Assembly (NCBI GenBank): GCA_964019415.1
Contig: OZ025883.1
Coordinates: 2,456,086 to 2,520,085, forward strand
Length of the DNA stretch: 64,000 bases
Direction of reading: 5' to 3'
Source: Ianthella basta
Taxonomy: Eukaryota; Porifera; Demospongiae; Verongiida; Ianthellidae
In this document: positions 31,224 to 43,472 of the stretch, in pieces
How positions within the stretch are numbered: position 1 is the first letter of the stretch
Layout: every line of letters starts with the position of its first letter
The notes under the pieces: generated by a model
The model's database searches: none
The model's input: the letters and a program-made list of their open reading frames with translations, nothing else
What the model was told of the DNA's origin: nothing
Made by a program: the position numbers and the translations under genes

Positions 31224-31366
31224 GTGTGGGTGGCCACAGGGAGGATCTCCAAGAATGACTGGGTGGAGTGGTTGTGTCAGCTTGGAGTGGAGCTGCTGAA
31301 GGAATCCCCTAGCCCCACCCTGCATTCCTGTTGGGCTCTTGTTCAAGTGTACAATCCACTTCCTCA
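31224..31366 (+). pseudogene. mTOR: mTOR FAT-domain exon fragment (VWVATGR), copy 3
   Basis: Full 143-nt length, open: VWVATGRISKNDWVEWLCQL to CWALVQVYNPLP. The donor is ca/gcaagt, which fits a GC-type donor or is simply mutated. From 31440 to 32040 there is AT-rich unique sequence with no gene recognised. Confidence 0.85.
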
Positions 31367-32071
31367 GCAAGTGGAGTGTGTGAGCGTGCATGGGTGTGAG
31401 AGTGACTGGTGAGGTGCTTGAGTGGGTGAGTGGCCGTACTATATACTGAGACTGTTTTGGGACTATAAATCACAAATTACTAAATACGATGTTTACTGCA
31501 ATAATTATTAGAAATTTTTATTTTTGGTCTGAAGGTAGAAGTTATATCTATTGCACAGCAACATGCGTGAAAATGTTTGCAACCATATTTTAAACCTTAC
31601 CCTTGCCGAAATTGGAGATTTTCTCGAACTTTAGAGACGGCCATTAAATCAAATTTTTAGAGAGGGTCAAGGCAAGATTGCTGGAAGTTTGCGAACTTTA
31701 GATTTTCAATTTTTTTTAATATTCACGTTATTACTATATGCCATATTCCCTGGTGACTTTCACTCCGTGGTGCCAGTTCCGTATGTTTATAAGAGATGCA
31801 TAAATCCCTAAGGGATGCCATATTCCCTAGTAAAATTGACTTGGGGGTGCCACTGCACCATGTTTGTAAGGGATGCCTAAATAATGTGGTGGTGGTTATA
31901 TTCAATTGTTTCTCACAGTGTATCAAGGCTAAGCTACAAACAGTTGCAGTCCTGCAGAAAGGGAGAGATGTGGATTTACGTAAGTGCAATGAAGATGTGA
32001 TGTCATTTGATGTGGATGCATGTGGTTAATGCCACTTCTGTTATGGTGCCCCTGTCTGCTTGCTTGCCTTT

Positions 32072-32250
32072 AGGTGAAGTGTGAGATCGATGCCTTCCAG
32101 AACCAGGGAGTGGAGGAGGAGCGACATATATAAGGTGATCCTAAAAGAGATTGAGGCAGAGCTTAGGGCAACAGAGGAACAGACGACTAAGCACAGCCGC
32201 AACCACGCCGCAACCATGAGGGTCATCGAGCAGCTCAAATCAGACAAGCT
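32072..32250 (+). pseudogene. Coiled-coil protein exon fragment, frameshifted
   Basis: After a ctttag acceptor the frame VKCEIDAFQNQGVEEER breaks by a one-base deletion, then resumes as KVILKEIEAELRATEEQ and on to MRVIEQLKSDK. The heptad-rich sequence suggests a coiled coil. A following exon at about 32351-32430 reads DVESLFNKTGREGSAIFEML. The gene is not identified. Confidence 0.5.
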
Positions 32251-32481
32251 GCACACACACAGACTTGGGTGTTTGAAATATAGAATGTGGCTGTGAATGG
32301 ACGAACACCACACCCTCACATACACACTGCCGATCCCCCTCTCTCTCACAGATGTCGAGTCCCTCTTCAACAAGACTGGCCGTGAGGGAAGTGCCATCTT
32401 TGAGATGCTCGGTGGCAATGCCATGCAGTGTGTCTGACACCAATGTTCTCCAATACTCATACTGTTCCTTTTGTGAGCTTG

Positions 32482-32484
<3 letters not shown>

Positions 32485-32554
<70 letters not shown>
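32485..32554. repeat. (GT)n followed by (GA)n microsatellite
   Basis: GT run to about 32534 then GA run to 32554. Confidence 0.95.
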
Positions 32555-32648
32555 TGTGTGTGTGAGTGTGAGTGTGTGTGTCATTGGTATGTTAGTAATG
32601 TATAGTGTGTTGTATCCTACACACCAGACTCCCTCACACTGTGTACAG

Positions 32649-32798
32649 GTGAAGGAGACAATGAAGAGTCTGTACGACAGTGAGTCAGGCATGAAGACGA
32701 TGGCCATCGAACACCACCTTGGTGTATTGAGTGAATCCACAACTTGCTTTCAGGAGAGAGGGTCAAGAGGCAGGACTTTGTCAAGTTGGATGAAGGTA
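32649..32798 (+). pseudogene. Unidentified exon fragment (VKETMKSLYDSESG), copy 2
   Basis: After tgtgtacag the frame VKETMKSLYDSESGMKTMAI is open through EHHLGVLSE and runs out of phase with VKRQDFVKLDE before the donor gaag/gtaggg. It follows the coiled-coil fragments and may be from the same parent gene. 33100-34028 is a unique AT-rich stretch with an imperfect palindrome around 33683-33790 and no clear gene. Confidence 0.45.
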
Positions 32799-34028
32799 GG
32801 GGAGATTTGGGTGTGTGGACCAGTGGGGTGGAGATTTGGGCATGGGGACCAGTGAGTGTGGTAGATATTTTTAAGAGACTAGAATGAACACTATTGAGGG
32901 ACAGTAATTCATCTTGACTTTGGAAGGAATGAGAGTAGAGAGTGTTCACTGAAGATGGCTACCTACTCCAGTTAATGCCTATTCACCAATAGCTGCAGGT
33001 CTATAGGAAGCATTTGGAATGTGGTGTGGCCAGCTGAAAATCATCTTTGGTGTCACAGGTCACAATGGTGCTGCTATGAAAGAGATTTGAATTTTGAGCA
33101 TTTCACTCCATCCAAAGGGTCATCTACTGTCAAACGTAGTGTGCGGATTTTGAAATCTTAAAGATATCGTGATATTTCTGAGATATCACTGTAGATGGAT
33201 ATGGTATGATTTCAAAACTAAGAAGTTATAAATCAGGAGCCATACCAGCTGTAGCTACTACGTAGCTTGTAATTGATAGCATTACCATCACACCACAGGC
33301 TCAATGGAGGCAACTTTTAAAGTTGGTCAGGCCTAGGGAAACTACTGTTTGCAGCACGTTTAGCCTGCCGTGGGGAACTAGCACCATATGATATTATCTG
33401 CTTGCATGGTACAGACCCTTAAGCATCATGTACAATTCATAATGGGTAGTGTAGTGCAGCCTATTTCAGACTAGTTGTCTAAATGTAAAGGTAAATGGCA
33501 AATGGATTGATGTCATAGCAAATGGCAATACAGGACAATGGTGTGCGTAATGGCATGCAGGCAGTGAAACTAACAGTGATGTCACATTTTTTGGCTGCTC
33601 TGCCATTTGCTGTTTTTGTCAACTATTCTGAAATTGACTGTGTTGTGACATTAGCAGCAGCTATCACTGAATGTTTTACAAGGCACAACAACAACAGAAA
33701 CAGAATATTGTAGGTATTAATCAAAACATGTTAATGTTACACACACAAACAGACATGTTTTGAATACTCATTAGTTTCTGTTTCTGTTGTTGTACCAAAT
33801 ACGCTGTCATCATCAACATGGTAGTGCAGCCAAGTCCACTATGAAGACCAGGCTAACTGAAACTGCAAGTATACACTTTGCATGGCTTTCTTGCCATACT
33901 TCCTTTGGGGAACCAAAATCTTTGGCTAATGTGGGCTCTCCAAATTTCAGAATGTGTGTGGCATTTGAGCATCACTTTGTGATTTTAAAGCAGTTGTGGT
34001 ACCCATTATCTCATCCGATTTTACTTTG

Positions 34029-34203
34029 TACAGTAAAACCTGTCTAAGATGGTAACACGTTAGGCAGCCACCTCTCTACAACAGCCTCCTTGGCCCCATA
34101 TAGCACTAAAACATTGCAATCCACCTCCATAGTGCAGCCACCTCTCTATGAAGGTCAGTTAGAACTGGCCCACAGATGGCTGTCTTAGACAGGTTCCACT
34201 GTA
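34029..34203. mobile_element. Tc1/mariner-type MITE, TA-flanked
   Basis: CAGTAAAACCTGTCTAAGA at 34031-34049 mirrors TCTTAGACAGGTTCCACTG at 34183-34201 with one or two mismatches, and TA borders both ends. About 175 bp, no ORF. Confidence 0.8.
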
Positions 34204-34385
34204 CAAATGATCTCAACTACACTCAGTTTGTATGCAAAATGAAGTGGGCATGGTCAATCTGCAAAGAGTAAGTCCCTAGTGTGATTGGCACCATCACAGT
34301 GGTGTGTCTTCTTACACGAGACACAATGAGAGTGTGTTGTGTTTTGTGTTGTTCTGAGTGGTCTGCTCTCTGTGGCTGTTTGAAG

Positions 34386-34528
34386 GTGTGGGTGGCGACA
34401 GGGAGGATCTCCAAGAATGAGTGGGTGGAGTGGTTGTGTCAGCTTGGAGTGGAGCTGCTGAAGGAGTCCTCTAGTCCTACCCTGTGTTCCTGTTGGGCTC
34501 TTGCTCAAGTGTACAAGCCACTTCCTCA
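34386..34528 (+). pseudogene. mTOR: mTOR FAT-domain exon fragment (VWVATGR), copy 4, intact
   Basis: 143 nt with good acceptor (gtttgaag) and donor (ca/gtgagt). It encodes VWVATGRISKNEWVEWLCQL, ELLKESSSPTLCSCWALAQV and YKPLP. It is the best preserved copy. The partial last codon would fit the ELFD exon at 47067. It is isolated from its normal neighbours. Confidence 0.88.
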
Positions 34529-34900
34529 GTGAGTGGAGTGTGAGTGAGTGTGAGAGTGATTTGTGAGGTGCTTGAGTGGGTGAGTGGTTGCACATCGGCC
34601 ACTCAATCTCTCCTAACTTATTGCTCCCCCTATGCAGCCTCTGCCACTCTCTTCCCCTCCCACTTCATCCCTCCCCCGCCTCCTCTTCAGCCCCTTCCTT
34701 CTCCTTTTGTCCTCTCTGCCCTACCATCCTTCCCTTATCTTCTGCATCTTCCTCCTCCCATCCTCCTTGACTTCCCCCTTCCCAACCCTCTATGCCCCTT
34801 CCTCCACCCCTCCCCATCTGCCCCTCCCTCCAGGGGTAAACGTATCAATTGTTGCCATGGTGACATGTCCCAATCACATGACCTGTTTCCTGTTCCTCAG

Positions 34901-35005
34901 GTAACGACTTCCCCCATGAGAAGGGCATTGATGTGTGTCGTCAAGTGCAGCTGCTGATTGATCAAGCCACTTCACATGGGAACCTCTGCCAATGCACATC
35001 AGATG
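34901..35005 (+). pseudogene. mTOR: mTOR FATC exon fragment, copy 3, damaged end
   Basis: Open to QATSHGNLCQC, then a small deletion changes the YIGW end to TSDGE and removes the normal donor. Confidence 0.82.
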
Positions 35006-35127
35006 GGGAGTGTGTGGTCCCCTTGTGTGTTGATGTGTGGGAGGGGGGAGGAGGGATATGTACACTGAGTGTACAGTGGGTAGCTGGTCATTGACTGGTG
35101 CCATGTAGTTAGTATATAGTGTGTGTT

Positions 35128-35375
35128 ACACCCACCTTACCCTCTGCCCCTCCCATCCCTCACCATCTGCCACTCCACCTCTGCCCCTCTCACCACTCCC
35201 CTCCCCCTCTGCCCCTCTCACCCCTCCCCTCCCCCTCTGCTCCTCCCACCACCCCCCTCCCCCTCTGCTCCTCCCACCCCTCCCCTCCCCCTCTGCCTCT
35301 CCCACCCCTCCCCTCTGCCTCGCCAATCTGCCCCTCCCACCCCTCCCCATCTGCCCCTCCCTCTCCATTCTCCAG
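35128..35375. repeat. C/T-rich minisatellite after FATC copy 3
   Basis: Units around cccctctgctcctcccacc, similar to those at 5510 and 61355. Confidence 0.85.
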
Positions 35376-35486
35376 CTGCTGTTAGTATAGTGTGTATTAT
35401 AGTACTCTTCATGCATGCTGTACAAGTCACTCATGCACTGTATTAGTTGGGGTGAAATAATGCACACTCTCATCTATCTTCCCCAT

Positions 35487-35522
35487 GCACACACACACAC
35501 ACGCACGCACACACGCACACAC

Positions 35523-35578
<56 letters not shown>
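35487..35578. repeat. (CA)n microsatellite
   Basis: CA run with CG interruptions at the left end. Confidence 0.95.
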
Positions 35579-35582
<4 letters not shown>

Positions 35583-35947
35583 TCCCTTTTGGCGATGCAC
35601 TGAACAGGTTTTAATGCAAACTCTTTGGAAATTGATTCTACAATGTTTATGCCTTTAGACTGTACCTCAATGTTGCATGTGTTGTGTCTGTTAGCTGTGG
35701 AGACAGATGAGAAAGGAGACCATGTTGAAAGTAGTCTGGCTTGCTAGACCCAACTTTGCACCTCCTCTTTCACCCCCATGCACTTGATAATGAGAAGTTG
35801 GGTCTGAAACAAGAGTAGCTATGTAGCTAGCTACGTATACACACGTATTTCACCCTACACACAATCAAGCCATCGAATCCTGCATGCCCACCCTCACATG
35901 TTGGCTGACTAGCTACAACATTATCCACTTGTCTCTGCTGCAAAAGG

Positions 35948-36000
35948 TGGAGGTGTTTGAGCACACACTGGAGAGCACTCGGGACGATCTCCAGTAGTTA
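35948..36000 (+). pseudogene. mTOR: mTOR kinase-domain exon fragment (KVEVFEHTLEST), copy 2
   Basis: KVEVFEHTLESTRDDLQ then TAG, 70 bp before the promoter of gene copy 3. Same truncated junction as in the other units. Confidence 0.8.
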
Positions 36001-36067
36001 TAACCTATGACTGTTGTGTGTAGACACTGCAGCCACTGCTTATGCATGTATGCATGTGCACTCATCA

Positions 36068-36226
36068 TGACGTCATTCGCGTGTCTATGGGTGTGTCTTT
36101 TCGTTACTATATATAGTAGTCAGTGTACGCCCAAAAAATCCAACAGTTTTTGTGGAGTTCGTTTGAGTCATTCTCTACCGGCTGGGCATGCTAGCCGTGG
36201 GTCTGCCAGGCGGCTTAGTGCTAGAA
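36068..36226 (+). promoter_or_regulatory. Promoter and untranslated exon 1 of gene copy 3
   Basis: CRE TGACGTCA at 36068-36075 and TATATATAG at 36108-36116, 32 bp apart. The conserved first exon ends at ctagaa/gtaagt. This is the intact version of the layout that is interrupted in copy 2. Confidence 0.75.
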
Positions 36227-36353
36227 GTAAGTCCTTTTGCAATTGGTCTGTGTGGAGTGGCTTGTTAGCTGTTTAGGGAGTGTTAAAAAGTGCAAAGCTA
36301 GCTACAGTTGAGCTACTCATTTAGCTACAAACCTTTTCCCGTCTTCCATGCAG

Positions 36354-36781
36354 GTCATGCACCCTCTCTCCACCGTCTTGTAATAGTGCCCTGGCCATAG
36401 ACTAGACGGCCCAGTCGCTCGATCTTATACCAGCTCAGCCCAGTGACACCTTCCTGTACACACTCCTCTGCAACACTGCATTCCTTCAGCACCCAGTTAA
36501 CAGTTGACAACAGCCCCGATCGCTCGGAGTTCTAGCTGTTCCTTCCACCGTCATCAGCAGCGCCGTCCCGCTGAACGCCTCAACATTCCCTCCCTCCTTA
36601 TCGCTTCGCCTCCGCCTCGACCAACACATCCGACTCACATCTCTACGGCCCAGTCTCACGCGAGATTTCTCCAACACTTCCTTCATTAGCACCGTCTGAT
36701 TCGTACCCCCTTCACCGTCCTGCTCAACACCTCTGCACTCTTCCCTCTCGCCTCAGCCCAACAGTTACGCCTCTCCAACTG
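36354..36781 (+). other. Untranslated exon 2 of gene copy 3
   Basis: Acceptor catgcag, donor aactg/gtgagt. About 80-100 nt shorter than in copies 1 and 2. Confidence 0.6.
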
Positions 36782-37001
36782 GTGAGTGCTCTTATACTGT
36801 ATTGCAGTAGTGCATCCAACACACGTGGTGCTGTAGGTGGGTGAACCTGTGCCCTAGCTGGAGCTTTGAATGGTAGCTAGTACCCTGCATGTGAAGGGGC
36901 TGTACTCAAGGTGGATCTAGTGGGGCTACTATTGGCCTCAGGCCCCTCCTTGCTTAGCCTATTGGTATAGATGGAGCAAGTCAGGATGGCTTGTAGCACA
37001 T

Positions 37002-37821
37002 AGCGTATGCTGCCAGTTATCAGCCACCTTTCAAACCTTGAACGGTATCTTGGCTAACGAAGCTTGTACAAGATTCATTCTTGCAGCAATCAATAGCCTG
37101 ACGCAGTGCCTCTTTACACACTAACTTCAGTGCTGATGTCACATTCAGTTTTGAAGTGAGACTTGAACCAGTAGATGCTGTGTCAGACCAATTACCAGCC
37201 ATACGTATGTACCTATTATTGGCCACCTGTATGAATGCCTACACCAATTATCGGCTGATTTTCAAACTTTCATTCATATCTCAGCTTTTGGAGGGTACCT
37301 CAAGCTAAGGCTTGCTTAGACATGAAGATCTAGAAGCCCCGAGTTGCAGCTGTGGACAGTTAATGAACTACATGCAGACACACCCAACTTAAATCACATT
37401 CCAATGTGATTGCAGACCCGGCACATTGCTTTAATCTTCCCTGTTCAGCCATGACAGCCACATAAACTGAGGCACAATAGCTGCAGATGTGCATACACAA
37501 GCAGAATGGTTGACAAACACGTAGCAGTCGATTTCTCACTCCATTCATTGCTTAGCTAGCCTGCTAACACACGGAAACAAGCTCATAGCTCTAGAGAAAT
37601 GCGCTCGTACTCGCATGTAGGTTGCATCAAGGCCTTCGTTCAACTTCTCACATGGTGCTACTTGGAAATGGTCACCGCAAAGCTACTTCAAGGGCAGTTT
37701 TCTCTAACCATCTATTCATCTCTGCCATACACCACCATATATTGCTTGGTTCATTGTCAGATACTCATTAGGTATACACACTGGCAATAATTGTACTGGT
37801 CGATAATTAGCAGAGTACGCT
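37002..37821. mobile_element. 820-bp TIR element in intron 2 of gene copy 3
   Basis: Ends agcgtatgctgccagttatc and, inverted, agcgtactctgctaattatc form imperfect TIRs. The other copies read cacatgttgag continuously across this site. No transposase frame is recognised. Confidence 0.65.
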
Positions 37822-38001
37822 ATGTTGAGTCATTTAGAGTCATTTGCAGTAAATTGTAGTCAGCTCTAGTAATAAACCATATTGTTTACTAGTCAGCTAT
37901 TTGGAGAAGCTTTTTGTCTCTGTGTGCATGAAGTTGTACATCCAACAAGTGGTCCATTGTGTCTTCTGTAGGTCACACCTTCACTTGTACTTAGCAGAGA
38001 G

Positions 38002-40285
38002 ATGGCGCTTTGGTGGGCTTGTTATAAGGGTAACTTGGAGGAAGTGAGGCGGCTAATTCAAGAGGGTCATGATATGAACATCAGAGGTGGGTTGTATGAC
38101 AGAACACCTTTAATGGAGGCAGCTAGGGAGGGTCATGACCAAGTGGTGGAAGAGCTCATCAGAGAAGGTGCTCATGCCAATGTAAAGAACACTTTACAAC
38201 GAACTGCCCTTTACTATGCCAGCTGGAATGGTCATTGGAATGTTGTGAAAAGACTGCTTGCAGCTGGTGCAGACATCAATGTACCAGATGAATGGGGAGC
38301 GACCCCTTTGATGAAGGCAGCAAAGGAGGGTAGGGATGAAATAATGTGTGAACTGATTAGAGCAGGTGCTAGTGTGAATGTTGTCACTAGCCAGGGGTTG
38401 GGGTACGGGAGGCTAGCTGCTGGCTCAACAGCCCTGCATTTTGCTGCTAAAAACAATCACATAAAATGTGGAGTTCTCCTCGTGGAGGCAGGAGCAGATA
38501 TGACAGCAAGGAACAAGGACTCCAGATCTCCCCTGGACCTTGCATCAGACGACTTCCAACTAACTATTCGACAGGCACAGTCTTTCTCTACCAAGCGCAT
38601 TGTAGCAGTAATTGGCAATGCTGAACATGGCAAGAGTACACTGATAGCAGCTCTGCAAGTTGAGGACAAAGGTCGATTGAAGAAGTTCATCAACAGGTAT
38701 AGTAATGTACAGGATATCAGACGACGCACAGCTGGAATTGAAGCAGTTGAGTTCTCCAGTCGTAAGTATGGACAGACATTGTTCTACGACTTTGCCGGAC
38801 AGGCTGATTATCATGGCCCTCATCAGTCCTTCCTGGAGGCCATGCTGAGCAAGCCAGGAGTGTCTGTGATCCTGTTACTTCTGGTAAAAGCAACCGACGA
38901 GGAAGACATTATCACACAGCAGATCACTCGTTGGCTGCAACCTCTAGCTCTTATGTCACCCCCATCCACTCCACAAGTGATCCTGGTTGGCAGTTTCCTT
39001 GACCGAGTAAAGATCAAAGAGGAAGCAGCCGAGAAGCTGTTACGATGCACTCAGTCAGTGCAGGGAGAGTTTCCTTTCGACATCCACGGTCCCTGTCTCA
39101 TGGATTGTCGCAAGCCTCAATCTGAGGGTATCAAACAGATTTGCGTCTTCTTTGAAAAGATTAACCAGCTACAGTTAAACCCTGGCACTCTCTCATACAA
39201 CCTAAACTGGGTCCTAGCGCAATTGAGGAAAGCATTTTTTGTTCCAGCCATCACACTCCAGACTTTCCAGTCATGGGTACGGAAAAATGCGAAAACACTC
39301 CTTTGGCATTTACCCCCACCTGAGGAGGTGTGTTGTGACCTAACAGCAGTTGGTCACGCCCTCTTTCTCCCCAACAGGCAGGTCCCCTCCCAAAGTTGGC
39401 TGATTTTGGACCTCCAAGCTGTTCTCCACAACGTTTATGGCACCCTGTTCAGTGGGTCCCAAGGCAAGGTCAACCAGTTTGGTCTCTTCCACTGCAGTCA
39501 GCTGCCTAAGCTGTTTCCCAAGTTGGATCAAACAATGATCCAAGAGGTTCTGATCAGCCTTGAGTTCTGCATTCAGATCGATGCAAGGACACTACGAGAC
39601 GACCTTTTGAAGCTAACTGCCAGTACTGAGGGAGAGGGATGGCTGTACTTCCCTGCTCTGGTGTCAGCCCAAACTCCTGAGCTCTTCCCACAGAATGCAG
39701 ACCCACACCATCTCCAGTGGGTGTGCTGGCAACTGAGGACAGATGAGAAGTATCTCATCTCAGCAAATCTTTATCAATGCATCATTCTTCGTCTTGCAGC
39801 AAATCATGTGTTCACACACGAGTTATCCAGTGAGAGAGTACACTGCTGCAGTGTTTGGACAAATGGCCTTTCCTGGACGTCCATCACAGGTGTGGAGGTA
39901 GTGCTTCAGATAAGTGACAGCAGTGTAGTTCAGGTTGTCGGACGCAGCAAGGCAGGACCAGAGAAACTGATCCAATATGTGTCAACTATTGTCCACGATA
40001 TCAACAGAACAACTACCCAGCTGTCACCAAAGCTAAAGGCCACATCCTACATTGTCCACCCGTACATACCTGCTATGTTGGAAGACACCAAAACCCCTCC
40101 CCCTGACTCATTGTATCCTGTTTCGAGTATCATTCGTTGCATCAGTGATGGAGGTGACTACCTTCCACCCCAAAAGCAAGCTGGCCATCTTCATAATCAG
40201 ACAAGTCTGTCAGAGTTGTTTGGAGGCTGGTCTCCTTCTCCGTCAGTTGTACAAGACATGGACTTTAAGAGAGAGCCACAGAGTG
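38002..40285 (+). CDS. Ankyrin-Roc-COR GTPase, large exon of gene copy 3 (intact)
   Basis: Exon starts 37972, ATG 38002 (MALWWACYKG). About five ankyrin repeats, then Roc with GNAEHGKST, DFAGQADYHG and GSFLD at the G4 position, a COR region with VNQFGLFHC and WLYFPALVSA, and the beta-rich tail ending in MDFKREPQSG. 2284 nt, phase 1 end. Spliced to exons 40450-40551, 40830-41111, 41255-41371, 41646-41855, 42139-42255 and 42724-43040 it gives 1142 codons with no stop. This is the longest member because it has an added SH3 exon. Likely a cytosolic GTPase scaffold linking ankyrin-based recognition to death-fold partners; the ligand is unknown. Confidence 0.9.
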
Positions 40286-40449
40286 GTGAGTGTGTTTCCT
40301 TTCACTGTTTGATAGAAGCAATTCCTTCAGTGTACCTCCTTATTGTACCCTCATATACATGTAATGGCCACCCTTTCAAATAGCATGATGTGGTTTTGAC
40401 TAGCCTAAAGGTTGGACACTTGCTCCTCCTCCTTTGTATATACCTGCAG

Positions 40450-40551
40450 CTCCACTCTCTTCAGACCTGCCCTCCAACTTCCAAAGTGAAGCTACCGCTG
40501 CTGACAAGGGACCCTCCCCAGAGATGGCTACACTGACTACAACACAGCAAG
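40450..40551 (+). CDS. Linker exon 1 of gene copy 3 (shortened, 102 nt)
   Basis: Five codons shorter than the standard 39, frame kept, phase 1-1. Reads SSDLPSNFQSEATAADKGPS. Confidence 0.78.
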
Positions 40552-40829
40552 GTATGCTTCATGCAGTGTCACTACACATGAGTGCATCTCACAGTGTACC
40601 AAGTGTGGGAGGTGTGTCCCTACTGTCTCTGATAGAGTCTCATGCAATCCACTAACCCCAAGTGTTATGTGGTGACCCCTTAGTGCACAGAGGAGATTTA
40701 GTGTGTGGCTCAGTTAGCCGGTGACATTCAGATTTTGTGCGATTGCTAATTGGGAGATGGGGAATCCCCCTTCAGCTACCCTAACATGTTATCAGATTTG
40801 TGTACCATGTGTCTTTCCTTTCCATGAAG

Positions 40830-41111
40830 TTGTACAAGTACTTGATCTCTTTCGGGACCAATTCATTGAGGAAATGGATGCTAATGCTGTCGTCCTGGAA
40901 CTTCTACACAACAATATCATTGATAGAGGTGACCAGAGGACAATCGCAGCAAACACTAACCCAACACAGCAGAATCAGTTTCTTCATTTGATATTAAAGG
41001 AGAAGTGCACTGAGGATGCTTTTGAGACCGTCTGTGACATTATCACTGCAGTTAAGGGCAACCCAAAGATGAAAGCATTGGGCGAATCTATGAAGAGGAG
41101 ACTGGAGACTG
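40830..41111 (+). CDS. CARD-like exon of gene copy 3
   Basis: 282 nt, phase 1-1, open. VVQVLDLFRDQFIEEMDANA through MKRRLETG. Same fold assignment as copy 1. Confidence 0.78.
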
Positions 41112-41254
41112 GTGAGTATATGTGTGGAGAGGAAGACTGTGTGCGTGGGTGCATGTGGTTGTGTCTGTGTATGGGAGTGTTGTGTGCAGTGTGCATGGAT
41201 ATGTGTATTGCTGAACAATTTAGCCAATTTAGACTGCTTTTTCTGCATTTGCAG

Positions 41255-41371
41255 CTCCACTCTCTTCAGACCTGCCCTCAGTACCATCATCCTCCAGCTA
41301 CCAAAGTAGAGCTACCACTGCTGACAAGGGACCCTCCCCAGAGATGGAGGCACTGACTTCAACACAGCAAG
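41255..41371 (+). CDS. Linker exon 2 of gene copy 3
   Basis: 117 nt, phase 1-1, open; standard SSDLPSVPSSSSYQ sequence. Confidence 0.78.
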
Positions 41372-41645
41372 GTATGCTCCATGCAGTGTCACTACACACG
41401 AGTGCGCCTCAGAGTGTACCGAGTGTGTAAAATGTGTTTGTGTGTGATTGTATGCTTGTGTGTTGGGAGGACTGACCCAAGCCCCTCACTATATTGAGCT
41501 GCCACAGAACACAAAAAGTGGTCCGTAACACCTCTGTGTATGTAGAAAATTTCACATGTCATTAGTCTATGTGCTGTATGATGTGTCTGTTAGCCCCTGC
41601 TGTGAGTGATGAAGCACCTCTTGTATGTTTCCCTCACATGTGCAG

Positions 41646-41855
41646 AAGCTGTGGTCACCTTTGACTACGATGCTAAGCAGGACAATGAGCTGACACTGAG
41701 GGTAGGCCAGGCCTTAAGGAATGTGCGTTTAGTAGAAGAATGTTGGGCAGAAGGAGAGCTGTTTGGGGAAGTGGGTATATTCCCTACCAACTTTGTGGAG
41801 ATGAGGAAAGTCTTGTCCAAGGACAGCCGTCCTCTGCCTCCAGTGGCCAAGGAAG
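41646..41855 (+). CDS. SH3-domain exon, unique to gene copy 3
   Basis: A 210-nt phase 1-1 exon between acceptor catgtgcag and donor gaag/gtcagt. It encodes a complete SH3: AVVTFDYDAKQDNELTLRVG (ALYDY-like strand and acidic RT loop), a Trp in ECWAEGEL, and GIFPTNFVEM at the end. SH3 domains bind PxxP peptides. The first Trp of the usual WW pair is Cys here, which may alter binding. No counterpart is seen in the same intron of copies 1, 2 or 4. A further linker exon follows, so it arrived or was retained as an SH3+linker cassette. Confidence 0.88.
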
Positions 41856-42138
41856 GTCAGTGAACCTCTCACACTCATGTACTAGCACAACTTGGGATAC
41901 GGACTGAGGAAGTGTGTAACTTACCTTGTTTACTGGAGTGTGTGGGTAGGCGTGTGTGCAGGCATGTGTGTGTGTGTGTTCCTTGTGTGGAACAAGCCCA
42001 AGTACTCTGATTAGAGAGGTAGTTTTGCCCATATCTGTAAGTGATTGGGATGGTGTGCGTGTGTGTGTGTGTGTGTGTGCTTATGTATAGCTGACTTTGT
42101 TGGTCAATTCCTACTCCACTGCACTCCTTGCTTTGCAG

Positions 42139-42255
42139 CTCCACTCTCTTCAGACCTGCCCTCAGTTCCGTCATTCTCCAGCTCCCAAGGTGGAGCTACT
42201 ACTGCTGACAAAGGACCCTCCCCAGAATTGGAGGCACTGCCTACAACACAGCAAG
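42139..42255 (+). CDS. Linker exon 3 of gene copy 3
   Basis: 117 nt, phase 1-1, open. Third instance of the linker within one gene. Confidence 0.78.
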
Positions 42256-42540
42256 GTATGCTCCATGCAGTGTCACTACACACGGGTGCACCTCACAGTG
42301 TACCGAGTGTGGGAGGTGTGTCAGTGCATGTGTGTTGGGCCCAAGCTCTCCACACTCCAGCGGTACCTTTCTGTCTGAACACTTTTGGGGTAGGTCCAAG
42401 TGCCCTGATTAGAGAGGTAGTTTTACATAGTATATCTGTAGTGCCCTTATTAGAGAGGTGGCCTGAATTTGGGTGTACTTTGTTAGTAAGCTCTTTGTGT
42501 TTTCTGAGTGGAGCAGGTGTGTTTGTGTATTAGTGTATGC

Positions 42541-42542
<2 letters not shown>

Positions 42543-42634
<92 letters not shown>

Positions 42635-42660
42635 ATGTGCGTGTGTGTGTGTGTGTGTGT
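42543..42660. repeat. (GT)n microsatellite in the last intron of gene copy 3
   Basis: GT run of nearly 60 units, 60 bp before the Death-domain exon. Length variation here could affect splicing. Confidence 0.95.
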
Positions 42661-42723
42661 TGAGAGATGAAAACAGCACACAAGTTTGTGGTTTATAAAA
42701 CCTACTCTGGTCCACGCCCTCAG

Positions 42724-43040
42724 ATGGACACACTCACTTCACTATTGACTCTACCCCCACCTTACAAGCCATTATGAAGTTCATTGTCTGTGAAGTTGCA
42801 GCAGACTGGAGCCAAGTAGCCATCTATCTCGGTGTGGAGGTGTCTGTAATAAACACTACAGAAGAGAACCACAGAAGCTGTGCACTTGCTTGTGCGGCCA
42901 TCTTCGAGCAGTGGTTGTCGTGGGAACCTGGCACAGGGGAGAAGGACAGAACTTGGCGCACTGTGTTGTCAGCTATTGAGGATGCCGGACATGAGGCCTT
43001 TTCATGGCAACTGAAGACAGAGATCTATCATCTCCAGTGA
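42724..43040 (+). CDS. Death-domain exon of gene copy 3
   Basis: Acceptor gccctcag, phase 1, TGA at 43038. DGHTHFTIDSTPTLQAIMKF then a diverged core (AADWSQVAIYLGVEVSVI) with conserved FEQWLSWEPGTGEKDRTW. It is the most divergent Death domain of the four. Confidence 0.85.
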
Positions 43041-43472
43041 ACTTAGACCCAGTACAGAACTCAAAGTATATTGTATGCACACACACACTAGCTGTAATTG
43101 TGTTGTACTAGTATGGTTCTCTTGTTTATTGTATAATGTTATATTTGTAATTCTGTGTCATGAGCTGTAATATGTTCATGGTCGATCCTCTTCCACGTGA
43201 TGCACTCATGATCACGTGCACAGAAAGTGATCAGCTGCGAAAGTGGATTTCTCGGATTATATAGCTCGCGGATATATATCACGCGAACAGCTCTTCTAGC
43301 TAGCAGTGGAAGCCTCTCTTCTGCTTAAGCTTGTACAATTATAGAGGTTTTGATTTCTCCTTGACTGGATCAACTCCAGCAGTCATAGTTTTTCCAGACC
43401 ACTTTGACAGTCTCTATACTATGAATGGACGCGCTCTGGAGGGCCGTAGACCTCGAGCAGGCAGGAGAGTGA

